Positions 62,577 to 64,000 of a DNA stretch of 64,000 bases are shown here, piece after piece (position 1 is the first letter of the stretch; each line of letters opens with the position of its first letter). Under the pieces are notes generated by a model. The model saw only the letters and a program-made list of their open reading frames with translations, made no database searches and was not told the DNA's origin. A program made the translations under genes and the position numbers. The stretch spans positions 1-64,000 of the forward strand of contig CAHJWN010000004.1 in assembly GCA_903642265.1 (NCBI GenBank), written 5' to 3'. This stretch comes from Acidobacteriaceae bacterium (lineage in GTDB: Bacteria; Acidobacteriota; Terriglobia; Terriglobales; Acidobacteriaceae).

Positions 62577-64000
62577 TTACTCTTCCCGCAGCACTTCTAG
62601 AGGCTTTTGGCCGAGGATGCGGTGACTCGCAGCCCAACCCGTAATGATTGCCAGCAGAGCAGTCCCGATGAGTGCACCCAGCGTCCATGTCCACTCAAAG
62701 TGATAGTCAATACTTAGACGTCTAAGCAGAGTTCGGGCGATCAAGTTGGCGAAGGAGACTCCAACCAGTCCGGCGACGAGACCAAGGACAGCGAACTCGA
62801 TCGAGAAGACAGTCGCGATTCGGCTTCGCGTCGCACCAAGCGTCTTCATTACGACGACCTCGCGTATGCGGCGATACCGAGTACCTGCGATGGAGCTTGC
62901 CAAGATGACAATACCGGCAAAGATCGAGAACGCCGCGAGGAACTGAATGACGTACGTTATCTGGATGACGACATTGCGAACCGTCTCAAGCGCGGCGGCG
63001 ACGTTGATGACTGTGACGGTGGGGTAAGCCTTGTAGAGCGCCCGCTGCAGGCCCTCGACTCTCGCCGGGTCAACATGAACTCCGCCGTACCAGACCACGG
63101 GCAGCGCGGCGAGCACGGGTTGCGGCAGGATGAACTCCGCGCGCGAGTAGGCGTGCTGGCCATCTGCCTCGATCAACGCTGCGACCGTCGCGACGATCTC
63201 TTTATCCTGCGCAGCGAAGGTGATCGTCGATCCGACCTTGACTCCCAGGCGGTCTGCCTGCCGTTTTGCCACAGCCACCTGCAGAGCTGTGGAGTCTGCG
63301 GCCCACCAGGTTCCCGCGACCGTCTTCGTTCCCGGCGGCGGAGTGGCCGACCAGGTCAGCGAGATCGTCTGCAACATGCGCCGAGGAAAGTTCTTGAGCT
63401 TCACTTCGCTCGCAGGAACGTCGTCGATGGCAACGATGCGTGAGGAGACAACTGGCAGCATCTCCGGTGCGATCGTGACGCCGGGTTGCGCGACCAGCAG
63501 CTTGCGCACGCCATCGATCTCGTCCGTTGTGATGTCAATCATGAAGACGTTTGGCAGATCCGGCGCAGAAGACATATGCAGCTCCTGAACCACCGCCTGC
63601 TGGACCAGGTAAACGGTCATGATCTGCATGACGCCCATGCCTACGGCCGCAAGCAGCGCGGCACTTGGATTGCCGGGACGGTACAGGTTTGCAAGTCCGT
63701 GCCGAAGGGATGACGGTAGATGAAGGCGCGTTCTGGAGAGGAAGAAGCGCAGCCCAGCGAGCAAGCCAGAAGAGGCGGCAAGTAGAACGGCGAGCACGAC
63801 GACCAGCCCAACCGAAAACACCGCGCCCACCATCGCTGAGTCGCTCAACGTGATCGCGATCAAAGCAAGGCCGATGAGGATTAGCAAAGCCGCACCGATC
63901 TGCGCCAGGTTCTTCGTGATTTTCTTTCGAATTGCTGTCGTGAAAGGATCGTCACTGTCTTCGACCGAACGCCGCAGAATCAGAATCGGTCGAACGCTGC
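62577..64000 (-). CDS. FtsX-like ABC transporter permease (partial, N-terminus outside window)
   Basis: The frame is open without a stop to the window edge (64000), so the N-terminal half is missing; an internal ATG at 63887 is not the true start. The visible ~474 residues comprise a periplasmic region (MLPVVSSRIVAIDDVPASEVKL) framed by membrane helices, and a C-terminal FtsX-like permease domain (IQFLAAFSIFAGIVILASSIAGTRYRRIREVVVMKTLGATRSRIATVFSIEFAVLGLVAG). The R-R-I-R-E-x-x-x-x-K-T-L-G-A motif couples to an ABC ATPase. This layout matches large MacB/YbbP-type permeases, which move lipids, lipoproteins or peptides. The czc promoter lies directly after its stop. Confidence 0.85.
   Translation of the reverse strand, partial: SVRPILILRRSVEDSDDPFTTAIRKKITKNLAQIGAALLILIGLALIAITLSDSAMVGAVFSVGLVVVLAVLLAASSGLLAGLRFFLSRTRLHLPSSLRHGLANLYRPGNPSAALLAAVGMGVMQIMTVYLVQQAVVQELHMSSAPDLPNVFMIDITTDEIDGVRKLLVAQPGVTIAPEMLPVVSSRIVAIDDVPASEVKLKNFPRRMLQTISLTWSATPPPGTKTVAGTWWAADSTALQVAVAKRQADRLGVKVGSTITFAAQDKEIVATVAALIEADGQHAYSRAEFILPQPVLAALPVVWYGGVHVDPARVEGLQRALYKAYPTVTVINVAAALETVRNVVIQITYVIQFLAAFSIFAGIVILASSIAGTRYRRIREVVVMKTLGATRSRIATVFSIEFAVLGLVAGLVGVSFANLIARTLLRRLSIDYHFEWTWTLGALIGTALLAIITGWAASHRILGQKPLEVLREE

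Noticed and set aside
1-64000. CRISPR arrays, tRNA/rRNA genes, insertion sequences, integrases, toxin-antitoxin pairs, phage-defence genes
   Set aside because: None was recognisable anywhere in the window on either strand.

Overview
The window reads as a piece of an acidobacterial chromosome, most likely family Acidobacteriaceae (Terriglobus/Granulicella/Edaphobacter type). This is inferred from the gene content: glycine-rich TolC proteins, a PNGase A-type secreted protein, MqnE of the futalosine menaquinone route, a serine hydrolase joined to a NamZ (DUF1343) domain, many secreted carbohydrate-active proteins, and palindromic repeats carrying TCCCAC...TGGGGCAC. No organism name is proven by the sequence. 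I saw no tRNA, rRNA, CRISPR array, transposase or prophage block.

Layout. 1-12 kb: end of a YyaL-type thioredoxin-domain protein, a TolC-like channel, an unrecognised secreted protein, then a compact truA / M20 peptidase / amidohydrolase run, and a coiled-coil porin on the other strand. 12-22 kb: an amino-sugar block with GH20 hexosaminidase and nagA, an Hsp70-like ATPase, phoU, and a 1401-residue protein joining a sodium:solute symporter, a serine hydrolase and a NamZ muramidase. 22-26 kb: a siroheme sulfite reductase behind what looks like a cysteine-sensing attenuator, a small membrane protein, rsmE and a GH19-like enzyme. 26-31 kb (minus): hrcA-grpE-dnaJ, an Mrp ATPase and a thioesterase. 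31-38 kb (plus): a TPR protein, then a MoxR/chelatase-type AAA ATPase and its likely VWA partner, separated by two tandem GT87-like membrane glycosyltransferases. 38-51 kb (minus): PNGase A-like protein, ribA, a GNAT acetyltransferase, mqnE, a BNR-repeat protein, an OmpA-like protein with Ig-like domains, a lone nuoB, and the nitrogen-signalling pair glnB/glnD. 51-64 kb: an esterase, a gmhA-like isomerase, a CPA1 antiporter, glgX, a czcCBA metal-efflux operon with a dyad in its promoter, and an FtsX-type permease that runs off the end.

The strongest finding is upstream of the sulfite reductase. A promoter-like pair is followed by a 28-codon reading frame with nine Cys codons (four in a row, then two), a 9-bp hairpin, and an 8-bp terminator hairpin with a T-run just before the sulfite reductase start. 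This is the classical layout of ribosome-mediated attenuation, with cysteine as the natural signal for a cysteine biosynthesis gene. The second is the symporter-hydrolase-NamZ fusion. Its first junction contains a signal-peptide-like segment followed by a palindromic repeat, and a related palindrome lies 3.5 kb away in an intergenic region.
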